This document shows positions 3,704 to 8,601 of a DNA stretch of 8,601 nucleotides, in pieces. The stretch covers positions 1 through 8,601 of the forward strand of contig QMVO01000058.1 in assembly GCA_003661125.1 (NCBI GenBank), given 5' to 3'. Under the pieces are notes generated by a model. That model saw only the letters and a program-made list of their open reading frames with translations. It did no database searches and had not been told where the DNA came from. The translations under genes and the position numbers were made by a program. This DNA comes from Methanosarcinales archaeon (lineage in GTDB: Archaea; Halobacteriota; Syntropharchaeia; Alkanophagales; Methanospirareceae). How positions within the stretch are numbered: position 1 is the stretch's first letter; every line of letters starts with the position of its first letter.

Positions 3704-6643
3704 ATGATGAAAGTGTGGAATAAACCTATTTGGAAAATATTGGTGATTTCAATTGCGTTGGTAATGGTTGCGAGTGGATTTGCTGCGATGAGCTCTGCTG
3801 ATATTACATTAGAAAGCGATGTAGAGTCTTCATCAGCCACAATTTATGTGCCTGATGATTGTGCATCGACACAGCAAAATGTGGATGAGATTGCGGTGGT
3901 TCTTACACCGCAGAAACAACATTTGCAAGAGAATGATACGTTAAATAATAATCTTAGTGGTCTCCCAGTAATTAAAGCTCTTTCGGTAAAGCCAGCTTCG
4001 GTAATGATAACAATAAAAAACGAAGGCAGGCAGCCTGCGATAAACGTCCCTGTTTCTGTGCTAATCGGAAAGACGAAGATAGGTAACGTTACGCTAAATA
4101 GGATAGATCCTGGTACTACATTTAAGGTTTCATTTGCACATGCTTTTCCCGCGATAACACCTATGTCAATAACTTGTAGAATAGACGAGCCTTATGGCAA
4201 CGCACAAACATTTATCGTAAATACGAGTTCAGCAAAAATAATGTCACAAACAATAAACGCTGAAGGTGGAGGTGGAGCTCCACGGCAGGTTAATTTGTTA
4301 TGGGAAGTGGAACATTGGGGTACAATATCGGGAGAAGCTACTGGTGACATTGATGGTGATGGTATTGATGAAGTAGTTGTTAGGGCGGACAAAGGAGTTA
4401 TGGCGTTTGAGGGAGATGGAAGTTTAAAATGGAGTTATGATGGCAAATATTCCGGCAATGTCGGGAGAGGTTTGATATCTATTGGCGACATTAATGCTGA
4501 CGGGGAAAACGAAGTTGTAGCTGGTTCAGATGGCGGCGTTTTAGTCTTAAGCGGCGATGGACGCTTGAAATGGCTATATTGCCCTGAAAAAGATTTTCCA
4601 TTTCCAGATGAAATACAGTCGGTATCCATAAATGACATAGATGGTGATGGGGTAAATGAAGTGATTGCAGGCTCGTGGTCCTATGTTTATGCTTTTGAGG
4701 GTAATGGGAGTTTAAAATGGAAATCTGAGAATGGGACAAGATCAATATCAGGGGGAGACATAGATGGTGACGGAGTAAATGAAGTAATAGTTTGCTCATC
4801 CTTCAATGTTTATGCTCTTGGGGGTGACGGAGTCTCAAAGTGGGTTTATGATGTTGGTGAGCAAATAACTTCGATGTCCGTAGGTGACATTGACGATGAT
4901 GGAGCAATCGAAGTGGTTGTAGGCTCTTGGAATAACAATATCACTGCTATTGAAGGTTATGGAATCAAAAAATGGAGCTATGAAACTGGGGATAGCGTAC
5001 ACTCGGTATTTATTGGCGATATAGATGATGATGGTATAGGCGAAATAATTGCTGGATCAGATGATAACAATATTTACGCTCTGGAAGGCAATGGAAGCTT
5101 AAAATGGACTTATGATACTGGAGATGATGTAGGTCCAGTGTACGTGGATGATATTGATGGCGATGGGAGTAATGAAGTGATTGCTGGACGTCATCATTAC
5201 TCCGCCAGTGGTTTTTATGGAGACATTTACGCTCTTGAGGGGAATGGAACTCTTAAATGGACATGCGAAACAAGCGGTTGGGGGGTGGTTCATTTAATAT
5301 CGACAGGCGATATTGACGGTGACGGAACGAAGGAAGTGATTGCTGGTTTATGGTTCAATGTTTATGCGATCGAGAGTGACGGAACTATAAAATGGGAGTA
5401 TGAAACTGAGAGTGAGATAGAGACGATATCAGCGGGAGATATTGATGGCGATGGGTTAGATGAAGTAATTGCCGGATCCTATTGCCCTGGTTACAAAATC
5501 TATGCTTTTGAACACGATGGAAAACAAAAGTGGGTATTTAACGCTCCTTGGTGGATAATGCAGGTAACTACTGCGGATATTGATGGTGACGGAGTAACCG
5601 AAGTAATTGCAACTGCCAACGATAGTTTGTATGTTCTTAGCGGAGATGGAACACTAAAGTGGAGTTATGCGAGTGGAAGCTGGATGAATCAAATAGCTAC
5701 AGGAGATATTGATGGTGACGGGATAGATGAGATAGTTACGGGATCTAGCTATCCATCTGGTAGGGTTTACGCTTTTGAAGGTAATGGAACGCTTAAGTGG
5801 AGCGCTTATTATGCAAACTGTCATGTGTATGCTGTATTTGTAGGTAGCATTGACAGTGATGCTGAAGAAGAGGTTGTTGCTGGAGCAAATTGGTGCCTTT
5901 TCGATCCCCCAGGTGATGATATGCTTTTTGCTTATGAAGGCGATGGGACTTTGAAATGGAGTGTTGATGCCGGTTGGATGCGCATTGGATCAATTTCAAT
6001 TGGAGATATTGATGGGGATGGCATAGGAGAAGTGATTGCTAGTTATGGTGGTAGTGTTCATGTCTTTGAAGGCGATGGGACTTTGAAATGGACTCAGAGT
6101 GGGAGTGGATTAGTATCAGTGGACGATATTGATGGAGATGGCATAGATGAAGTAATCACTGGTTCTGTTCGCGCTTTTGATGGTAATGGGACTTTGAAAT
6201 GGAGTTATGATGCTGGTGGGGCAGAATCAATAGCAGTAGGGGATATTGATGCTGATGGAGTAAACGAAGTGGTTGTAGGCTCTTGGAATAATAATATCAC
6301 TGCTATTGAAGGTAATGGAACCCTAAAATGGTGCTATAATACTGGAAGTATTGTGAAATCAGTATCCATAGGGGATTTAAACGGCGATGGGATAGATAAT
6401 GTTGTAGCTGGTGCTCTGGGAATCTACGCCCTTGCAACCGGGATAGTGGAAGGTGAAATATTTGATACTGAAAAACCAGCCAACCCTTACCCAAGCATAA
6501 TGGGAAACCATACTGGCACAATCAACCCAAACCAAACAATCACTGTGAACAAGCTTTACACGTATCCTTGCGTAGGAACAGGCGGACACACCGAATCTAT
6601 CAAACTATATAAAAACGGCGATTTAATAGCAAATGGGTCTTAA
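3704..6643 (+). CDS. Secreted FG-GAP/VCBS repeat protein with clipped C-terminus
   Basis: I place the start at ATG 3704 (979 residues) because a classic signal peptide follows: MMKVWNKPIWK, then a hydrophobic core ILVISIALVMVASGF and a likely cut after AMSSA (about residue 32). The same frame is open back to TTG 3473, but that part overlaps transposase DNA. After a low-complexity linker comes a CARDB-like beta domain (about 98-173, with VMITIKNEGRQPAINVPVSV). Sixteen repeats of 38-55 residues follow (about 202-913), each built as GDIDGDGxxEVIxGS, then YAFEGNGTLKW. The DxDGDG loops are calcium-binding FG-GAP/VCBS signatures, and sixteen blades could form two beta-propellers. The tail (914-979) begins a domain I recall from archaeal surface proteins (FDTEKPANPYPSIMG, TYPCVGTGGHTES) but stops at IANGS with no anchor. 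The protein is probably extracellular, for adhesion or surface binding. Its ligand is unknown. Confidence 0.88.
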   Translation: MMKVWNKPIWKILVISIALVMVASGFAAMSSADITLESDVESSSATIYVPDDCASTQQNVDEIAVVLTPQKQHLQENDTLNNNLSGLPVIKALSVKPASVMITIKNEGRQPAINVPVSVLIGKTKIGNVTLNRIDPGTTFKVSFAHAFPAITPMSITCRIDEPYGNAQTFIVNTSSAKIMSQTINAEGGGGAPRQVNLLWEVEHWGTISGEATGDIDGDGIDEVVVRADKGVMAFEGDGSLKWSYDGKYSGNVGRGLISIGDINADGENEVVAGSDGGVLVLSGDGRLKWLYCPEKDFPFPDEIQSVSINDIDGDGVNEVIAGSWSYVYAFEGNGSLKWKSENGTRSISGGDIDGDGVNEVIVCSSFNVYALGGDGVSKWVYDVGEQITSMSVGDIDDDGAIEVVVGSWNNNITAIEGYGIKKWSYETGDSVHSVFIGDIDDDGIGEIIAGSDDNNIYALEGNGSLKWTYDTGDDVGPVYVDDIDGDGSNEVIAGRHHYSASGFYGDIYALEGNGTLKWTCETSGWGVVHLISTGDIDGDGTKEVIAGLWFNVYAIESDGTIKWEYETESEIETISAGDIDGDGLDEVIAGSYCPGYKIYAFEHDGKQKWVFNAPWWIMQVTTADIDGDGVTEVIATANDSLYVLSGDGTLKWSYASGSWMNQIATGDIDGDGIDEIVTGSSYPSGRVYAFEGNGTLKWSAYYANCHVYAVFVGSIDSDAEEEVVAGANWCLFDPPGDDMLFAYEGDGTLKWSVDAGWMRIGSISIGDIDGDGIGEVIASYGGSVHVFEGDGTLKWTQSGSGLVSVDDIDGDGIDEVITGSVRAFDGNGTLKWSYDAGGAESIAVGDIDADGVNEVVVGSWNNNITAIEGNGTLKWCYNTGSIVKSVSIGDLNGDGIDNVVAGALGIYALATGIVEGEIFDTEKPANPYPSIMGNHTGTINPNQTITVNKLYTYPCVGTGGHTESIKLYKNGDLIANGS
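4909..4957 (+). repeat. Copy A of a 49-bp direct repeat (blade 5)
   Basis: This stretch, encoding EVVVGSWNNNITAIEG, matches 6265-6313 in 48 of 49 bases (the difference is C versus T in AATAAyAAT). Other blades share protein motifs but differ far more at DNA level, so these two copies point to a recent duplication or gene conversion. Confidence 0.85.
6265..6313 (+). repeat. Copy B of a 49-bp direct repeat (blade 15)
   Basis: This is the partner of 4909-4957, 1,356 bp downstream (exactly 452 codons), in the same reading frame. Recombination between the copies would remove ten blades while keeping the frame. Confidence 0.85.
6604..6616 (+). promoter_or_regulatory. TATA-like box for asd inside the upstream gene's end
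   Basis: ACTATATAAAAAC is a strong TATA-like sequence centred about 57 nt before the asd ATG. Transcription would start near 6636 with a leader of about 30 nt. It lies in the last codons of the repeat-protein gene, so asd need not depend on that gene's transcription. Confidence 0.45.
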
Positions 6644-6644
6644 A

Positions 6645-6684
6645 ATGGAGAAAAATAAAAGTTACAATGAAAAAAATAAAAGTT
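6645..6684 (+). repeat. Near-duplicate of the asd start region
   Basis: ATGGAGAAAAATAAAAGTT (6645-6663) and ATGAAAAAAATAAAAGTT (6667-6684, the true asd start) are near copies 22 nt apart. The first ATG is out of frame with asd and stops are met in its own frame, so it looks like a small local duplication. It fills the 23-nt spacer after the repeat-protein stop. Confidence 0.5.
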
Positions 6685-7713
6685 GGGATATTGGGCGCGA
6701 CAGGAAGCGTAGGGCAGCGGTTCGTGCAGCTTTTGGATGGACACCCTTGGTTTGAGCTCGAAGCACTGTTTGCTTCAGAAAGAAGCGTAGGTAAGAAATA
6801 CAAAGAAGTAGCGAAGTGGTTCCTTCCATATAAGATGCCTGATGAAGCAGCGGAGATGGTAGTGAAATCAATGGACGATGTTTCAGAGATTAGAGACATA
6901 GCAGTTCTGTTTTCCGCTCTGCCTGGTACAATTGCAAGCGAAGTGGAGAAGAGATACGCACAGGCGGGATATGCTGTTTCCAGTAATGTATCGGTGCATA
7001 GAATGGAACCCGATGTGCCTCTGGTTATTCCAGAGATAAACGCAGACCACTTGGCATTGATAGCGGTGCAAAAAGAGAAGCGGGGCTGGGATGGTTTCAT
7101 TATGACAAATCCTAACTGTTCTGCAATCGTGCTGACCTTGAGTTTGAAACCGTTGATGAGGTATGGGATAAAGGAAGTGCGAGTTTCAACCATGCAAGCG
7201 GTATCGGGTGCTGGTTATGCTGGTGTCCCTTCAATGGCAATTCTGGATAACGTGATACCCTTTATAGGAAATGAGGAGGATAAGATGGAAAGTGAGCCCC
7301 AGAAGATTCTCGGTACCCTGGAAGGTTCGGAGATAAAAAACGCAACATTCAATGTGTGTGCTTCTTGCCATCGTGTTCCGGTGATGGATGGTCATACAGA
7401 GGCGGTGTGGGTGAAGTTCGAGGAAAGCGTAAGTGAAGAAGAAGTGAAGAAGGCGTTTATGGACTTCACGACCGATATAAAAACACCCTTTGCTCCAGAA
7501 AAGGCTATAATATTGCGCGAGGAGCAGGATAGACCGCAGCCGAAGTTAGACAGGGATGCGGGCAAGGGGATGAGTGTATCGGTAGGGAGAATAAGAAGAG
7601 GAAGAATGGAGAACGAGATAAAGTATATTGCACAGGGTCACAATACGATAAGAGGAGCTGCGGGAGCTTCTATATTGAATGCCGAGGTGCTGTTGGAGAG
7701 GGGGTATATATAA
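6667..7713 (+). CDS. asd: Aspartate-semialdehyde dehydrogenase, archaeal type
   Basis: This enzyme reduces L-aspartyl-4-phosphate to aspartate-4-semialdehyde with NADPH, the branch point toward threonine, methionine and lysine. It acts in the cytoplasm. The 348 residues match the archaeal/fungal subfamily. The N-terminus has the Rossmann strand and GATGSVG (10-16). TNPNCSAI (147-154) carries the catalytic cysteine C151. SGAGYAGV (180-187) is the conserved glycine-rich loop. CHRVPVMDGHTEAVW (234-248) supplies the catalytic histidine H243, and GRIRRGR lies near the C-terminal NADP-binding end. Nothing essential is missing. ATG 6667 is the natural start because the first strand KIKVGILGATG begins at once, although no good Shine-Dalgarno site precedes it. 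cgi121 follows 71 nt downstream on the same strand. Confidence 0.97.
   Translation: MKKIKVGILGATGSVGQRFVQLLDGHPWFELEALFASERSVGKKYKEVAKWFLPYKMPDEAAEMVVKSMDDVSEIRDIAVLFSALPGTIASEVEKRYAQAGYAVSSNVSVHRMEPDVPLVIPEINADHLALIAVQKEKRGWDGFIMTNPNCSAIVLTLSLKPLMRYGIKEVRVSTMQAVSGAGYAGVPSMAILDNVIPFIGNEEDKMESEPQKILGTLEGSEIKNATFNVCASCHRVPVMDGHTEAVWVKFEESVSEEEVKKAFMDFTTDIKTPFAPEKAIILREEQDRPQPKLDRDAGKGMSVSVGRIRRGRMENEIKYIAQGHNTIRGAAGASILNAEVLLERGYI
7705..7713 (+). promoter_or_regulatory. TATA-like box overlapping the asd stop codon
   Basis: TATATATAA contains the asd stop TAA and lies about 75 nt before cgi121. It could start a separate cgi121 transcript near 7735 with a leader of about 50 nt. Read-through from asd is equally possible. 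Confidence 0.3.
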
Positions 7714-7776
7714 CCATATAACCACAAGATTATTTCACGAGAAAAACTGATAATCAGGAAAGGATAGGAATTATAT

Positions 7777-7782
7777 AAGGAG
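7777..7782 (+). promoter_or_regulatory. Unusually close ribosome binding site for cgi121
   Basis: AAGGAG ends only two bases before ATG 7785, where five to nine is usual. No ATG, GTG or TTG occurs at a better distance in frame, so 7785 remains the best start. The short spacing may weaken initiation. Confidence 0.45.
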
Positions 7783-7784
7783 AT

Positions 7785-8342
7785 ATGGAGACGACATTAA
7801 ACTGCAAAATAATTGTAGGTAAAGTCGGCATATCAAATGTGGACGATTTTCTTTCTTCCTTGAAAAATATCGCTAATAAATACGACGTGACAATACAAGC
7901 TATGGATACCGGGCTGATAGCCGGGGAAGAGCATATAATATCGGCGGTAAAAAAAGCAATAAGAGCTGTGGAGAGGAAGAGGAGTATAACGAACGATTTG
8001 GGTTTGGAGGTTCTTTTATACGCCGCAGGACTAAGGCAGATAGAAAGAGCTTTGGCTATGGGCGTTTCTGTGTCTGAAGGCGAGAAAAGAGTGGCAATCG
8101 TTATAGTTGATGTTTCTGCAGGAGCACAAAGAGATTTGGAGATGGTTGCTGAGGAACTAAAGAAGAAAATAGGGCTACAAGAAGAGCCAATCTCTGAGTT
8201 GGAGTTAGAATATAGAAATGATAAAAAAGAGAAAATAAAGAAGTTCTTTGACATAACAGAGGATGAGTTAAAGGCTGTGGGCGAGTCAAAGTTAAAGATG
8301 CTGGTGTTGGAAAGAGTTGCGATGTTAGATGTGCTTAAATAG
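7785..8342 (+). CDS. cgi121: KEOPS complex subunit Cgi121
   Basis: Cgi121 is the tRNA-docking subunit of KEOPS, which with Kae1, Bud32 and Pcc1 makes the t6A modification at position 37 of ANN-decoding tRNAs. It contacts Bud32 and recruits the tRNA 3' end. The 185-residue length is slightly above the usual archaeal size of about 150. Diagnostic motifs are IAGEEHIISAVKKAI (45-59) and LGLEVLLYAAGLRQIERAL (72-90), followed by a strand KRVAIVIVDVS (101-111). The extra length is a charged C-terminal stretch (about 135-185, with RNDKKEKIKKFFDITEDEL) predicted to be helical. The gene follows asd and its stop codon overlaps the end of the convergent tRNA-Gln gene. No other KEOPS gene is in the window. 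Confidence 0.93.
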   Translation: METTLNCKIIVGKVGISNVDDFLSSLKNIANKYDVTIQAMDTGLIAGEEHIISAVKKAIRAVERKRSITNDLGLEVLLYAAGLRQIERALAMGVSVSEGEKRVAIVIVDVSAGAQRDLEMVAEELKKKIGLQEEPISELELEYRNDKKEKIKKFFDITEDELKAVGESKLKMLVLERVAMLDVLK

Positions 8343-8412
8343 TCCCGGGAGGATTCGAACCCCCGTCACAGGCTCCAAAGGCCGGTATGCTTGACCGCTA
8401 CACCACGGGACT
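8340..8412 (-). tRNA. tRNA-Gln (anticodon UUG)
   Basis: The minus strand folds into a full cloverleaf. Acceptor arms AGTCCCG (8412-8406) and CGGGACT (8347-8341) pair perfectly, with discriminator A at 8340. The D stem is GTGT/GCAT. The anticodon loop is CTTTGGA (8380-8374), giving anticodon TTG (8378-8376). The T arm is GGGGG-TTCGAAT-CCTCC with one G-U pair. No intron is present and CCA is not encoded, as is common in archaea. The anticodon stem CCGGC/GCCTG has a C28-U42 mismatch. The 3' end shares three bases with the cgi121 stop codon. A TATA-like box lies upstream. Confidence 0.97.
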
Positions 8413-8417
8413 TTTTT
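8412..8417 (+). terminator. T6 run, possible terminator for asd-cgi121
   Basis: A plus-strand transcript leaving cgi121 would cross the antisense of the tRNA, which can itself fold, and then meet TTTTTT. Archaeal termination often uses such U-rich runs. The first T is also the tRNA 5' base. Confidence 0.3.
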
Positions 8418-8441
8418 CTGCTACATTCATATTTCTCTTAG

Positions 8442-8451
8442 CTATAAAAAA
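8442..8451 (-). promoter_or_regulatory. TATA-like box for tRNA-Gln
   Basis: On the minus strand the element reads TTTTTTATAG, centred about 34 nt upstream of the mature tRNA 5' end. This fits a start near 8420 and a short 5' leader removed by RNase P. Confidence 0.5.
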
Positions 8452-8476
8452 GCTTAAACATAGTCAGGGTTGCCCA

Positions 8477-8492
8477 ACTTCCGTCCGAAAGT
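8477..8492. promoter_or_regulatory. Imperfect 16-bp dyad upstream of the last promoter
   Basis: ACTTCCGTCCGAAAGT reads ACTTnCGnnCGnAAGT when folded on its centre. It ends four bases before the TATA-like box at 8497, where archaeal regulators often bind. Whether it is an operator is inference. Confidence 0.3.
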
Positions 8493-8496
8493 CAAG

Positions 8497-8506
8497 TTTA
8501 TATATT
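8497..8506 (+). promoter_or_regulatory. TATA-like box for the right-edge gene
   Basis: TTTATATATT is a strong TATA-like sequence. Counting about 26 nt from its centre gives a start near 8527, only about two bases before GTG 8529, so the transcript would be nearly leaderless. Confidence 0.5.
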
Positions 8507-8528
8507 GACACTGAGTACATTTAAAAGG

Positions 8529-8601
8529 GTGATAAAAATCAAAGGGAAAATCGCTTTTGTTTTCGCAGTGATGCTCATGGCAATGTGCTCCGATGCAGTA
8601 A
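8529..8601 (+). CDS. Partial gene with probable signal peptide
   Basis: From GTG 8529 the frame stays open to the right edge (24 codons). It reads as a basic start, IKIKGK, followed by a hydrophobic core IAFVFAVMLMAMC and then SDAV, which is the layout of a signal peptide. The product is therefore probably secreted or membrane-linked. Its function cannot be told from this fragment. GTG is preferred because the TATA-like box would place transcription start next to it. In-frame ATG codons at 8571 and 8577 would destroy the hydrophobic core, and TTG 8505 lies inside the promoter. Confidence 0.45.
   Translation, partial: MIKIKGKIAFVFAVMLMAMCSDAV

Larger units (their letters stand above)
4307..6442 (+). 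repeat. Sixteen tandem FG-GAP/VCBS-type coding repeats
   Basis: The DNA encodes sixteen degenerate units of roughly 115-165 bp. Each has a calcium-loop half (consensus DIDGDG) and a LKW half resembling PQQ-type blades. Unit 12 has a degraded loop (SIDSDAEEE) and unit 16 has DLNGDGIDN. Glycosylation sequons NGT or NGS recur at the same blade position in units 3, 6, 7, 11, 14 and 15, while others carry DGT or DGS there. Confidence 0.88.

Noticed and set aside
4307..6442. CRISPR-like or satellite repeat array
   Set aside because: The periodicity is at protein level within one open frame, with variable unit lengths and no conserved direct repeats and spacers.
6600..7193. Long minus-strand frame opposite asd
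   Set aside because: It is a Ser/Thr-rich antisense shadow of a full-length, motif-complete asd gene.
7785..8412. Functional link between KEOPS subunit and the adjacent tRNA
   Set aside because: KEOPS makes t6A on tRNAs decoding ANN codons. Gln (CAA) is not one of them, so adjacency is probably accidental.

Overview
The window reads as a piece of a euryarchaeal chromosome. Evidence is a complete archaeal ribosomal protein L40e gene, a KEOPS subunit (Cgi121), an archaeal-type aspartate-semialdehyde dehydrogenase, a tRNA without an encoded CCA, TATA-like boxes about 25-35 nt before gene starts, and heavy ATA/AGA/AGG codon use. A CooC-type nickel-insertion ATPase points to an organism with carbon monoxide dehydrogenase, such as a methanogen or an anaerobic methane oxidiser. 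An ANME-1-like source is a guess from general style, not proven.

Left part (1-2616). A short reading frame leaves the window on the minus strand (1-98), perhaps the start of an IS630-like transposase. Divergent from it is ketopantoate reductase (panE, coenzyme A biosynthesis). panE converges on a minus-strand pair, rpl40e followed directly by cooC with no spacer. The rpl40e gene is only 48 codons. Upstream of it is a small minus-strand gene broken by a one-base frameshift in a G tract.

Middle part (2617-3700). This is a scarred, mostly non-coding region. It holds a 29-nt near-perfect palindrome next to a TATA-like box, a 38-codon frame, a 7-bp hairpin, and the frameshifted, 5'-truncated C-terminal end of an IS4/IS701-like transposase.

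Central gene (3704-6643). A 979-residue secreted protein has a signal peptide, a CARDB-like domain, sixteen FG-GAP/VCBS-type repeats with DxDGDG calcium-binding loops, and the beginning of a C-terminal domain that appears cut short. An IS remnant on one side and a clipped C terminus on the other suggest this gene sits in a rearranged insertion between two housekeeping blocks.

Right part (6604-8601). asd (lysine/threonine/methionine pathway) and cgi121 (t6A tRNA modification) lie in the same direction. cgi121 overlaps the 3' end of a convergent tRNA-Gln(UUG) gene. A last promoter drives a partial plus-strand gene that starts with a probable signal peptide and runs off the right edge.

I found no convincing new multi-gene system. 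The most interesting points are the gene scars around the repeat protein, the two -1 frameshifted genes, the large palindrome, and the tRNA anticodon-stem mismatch.
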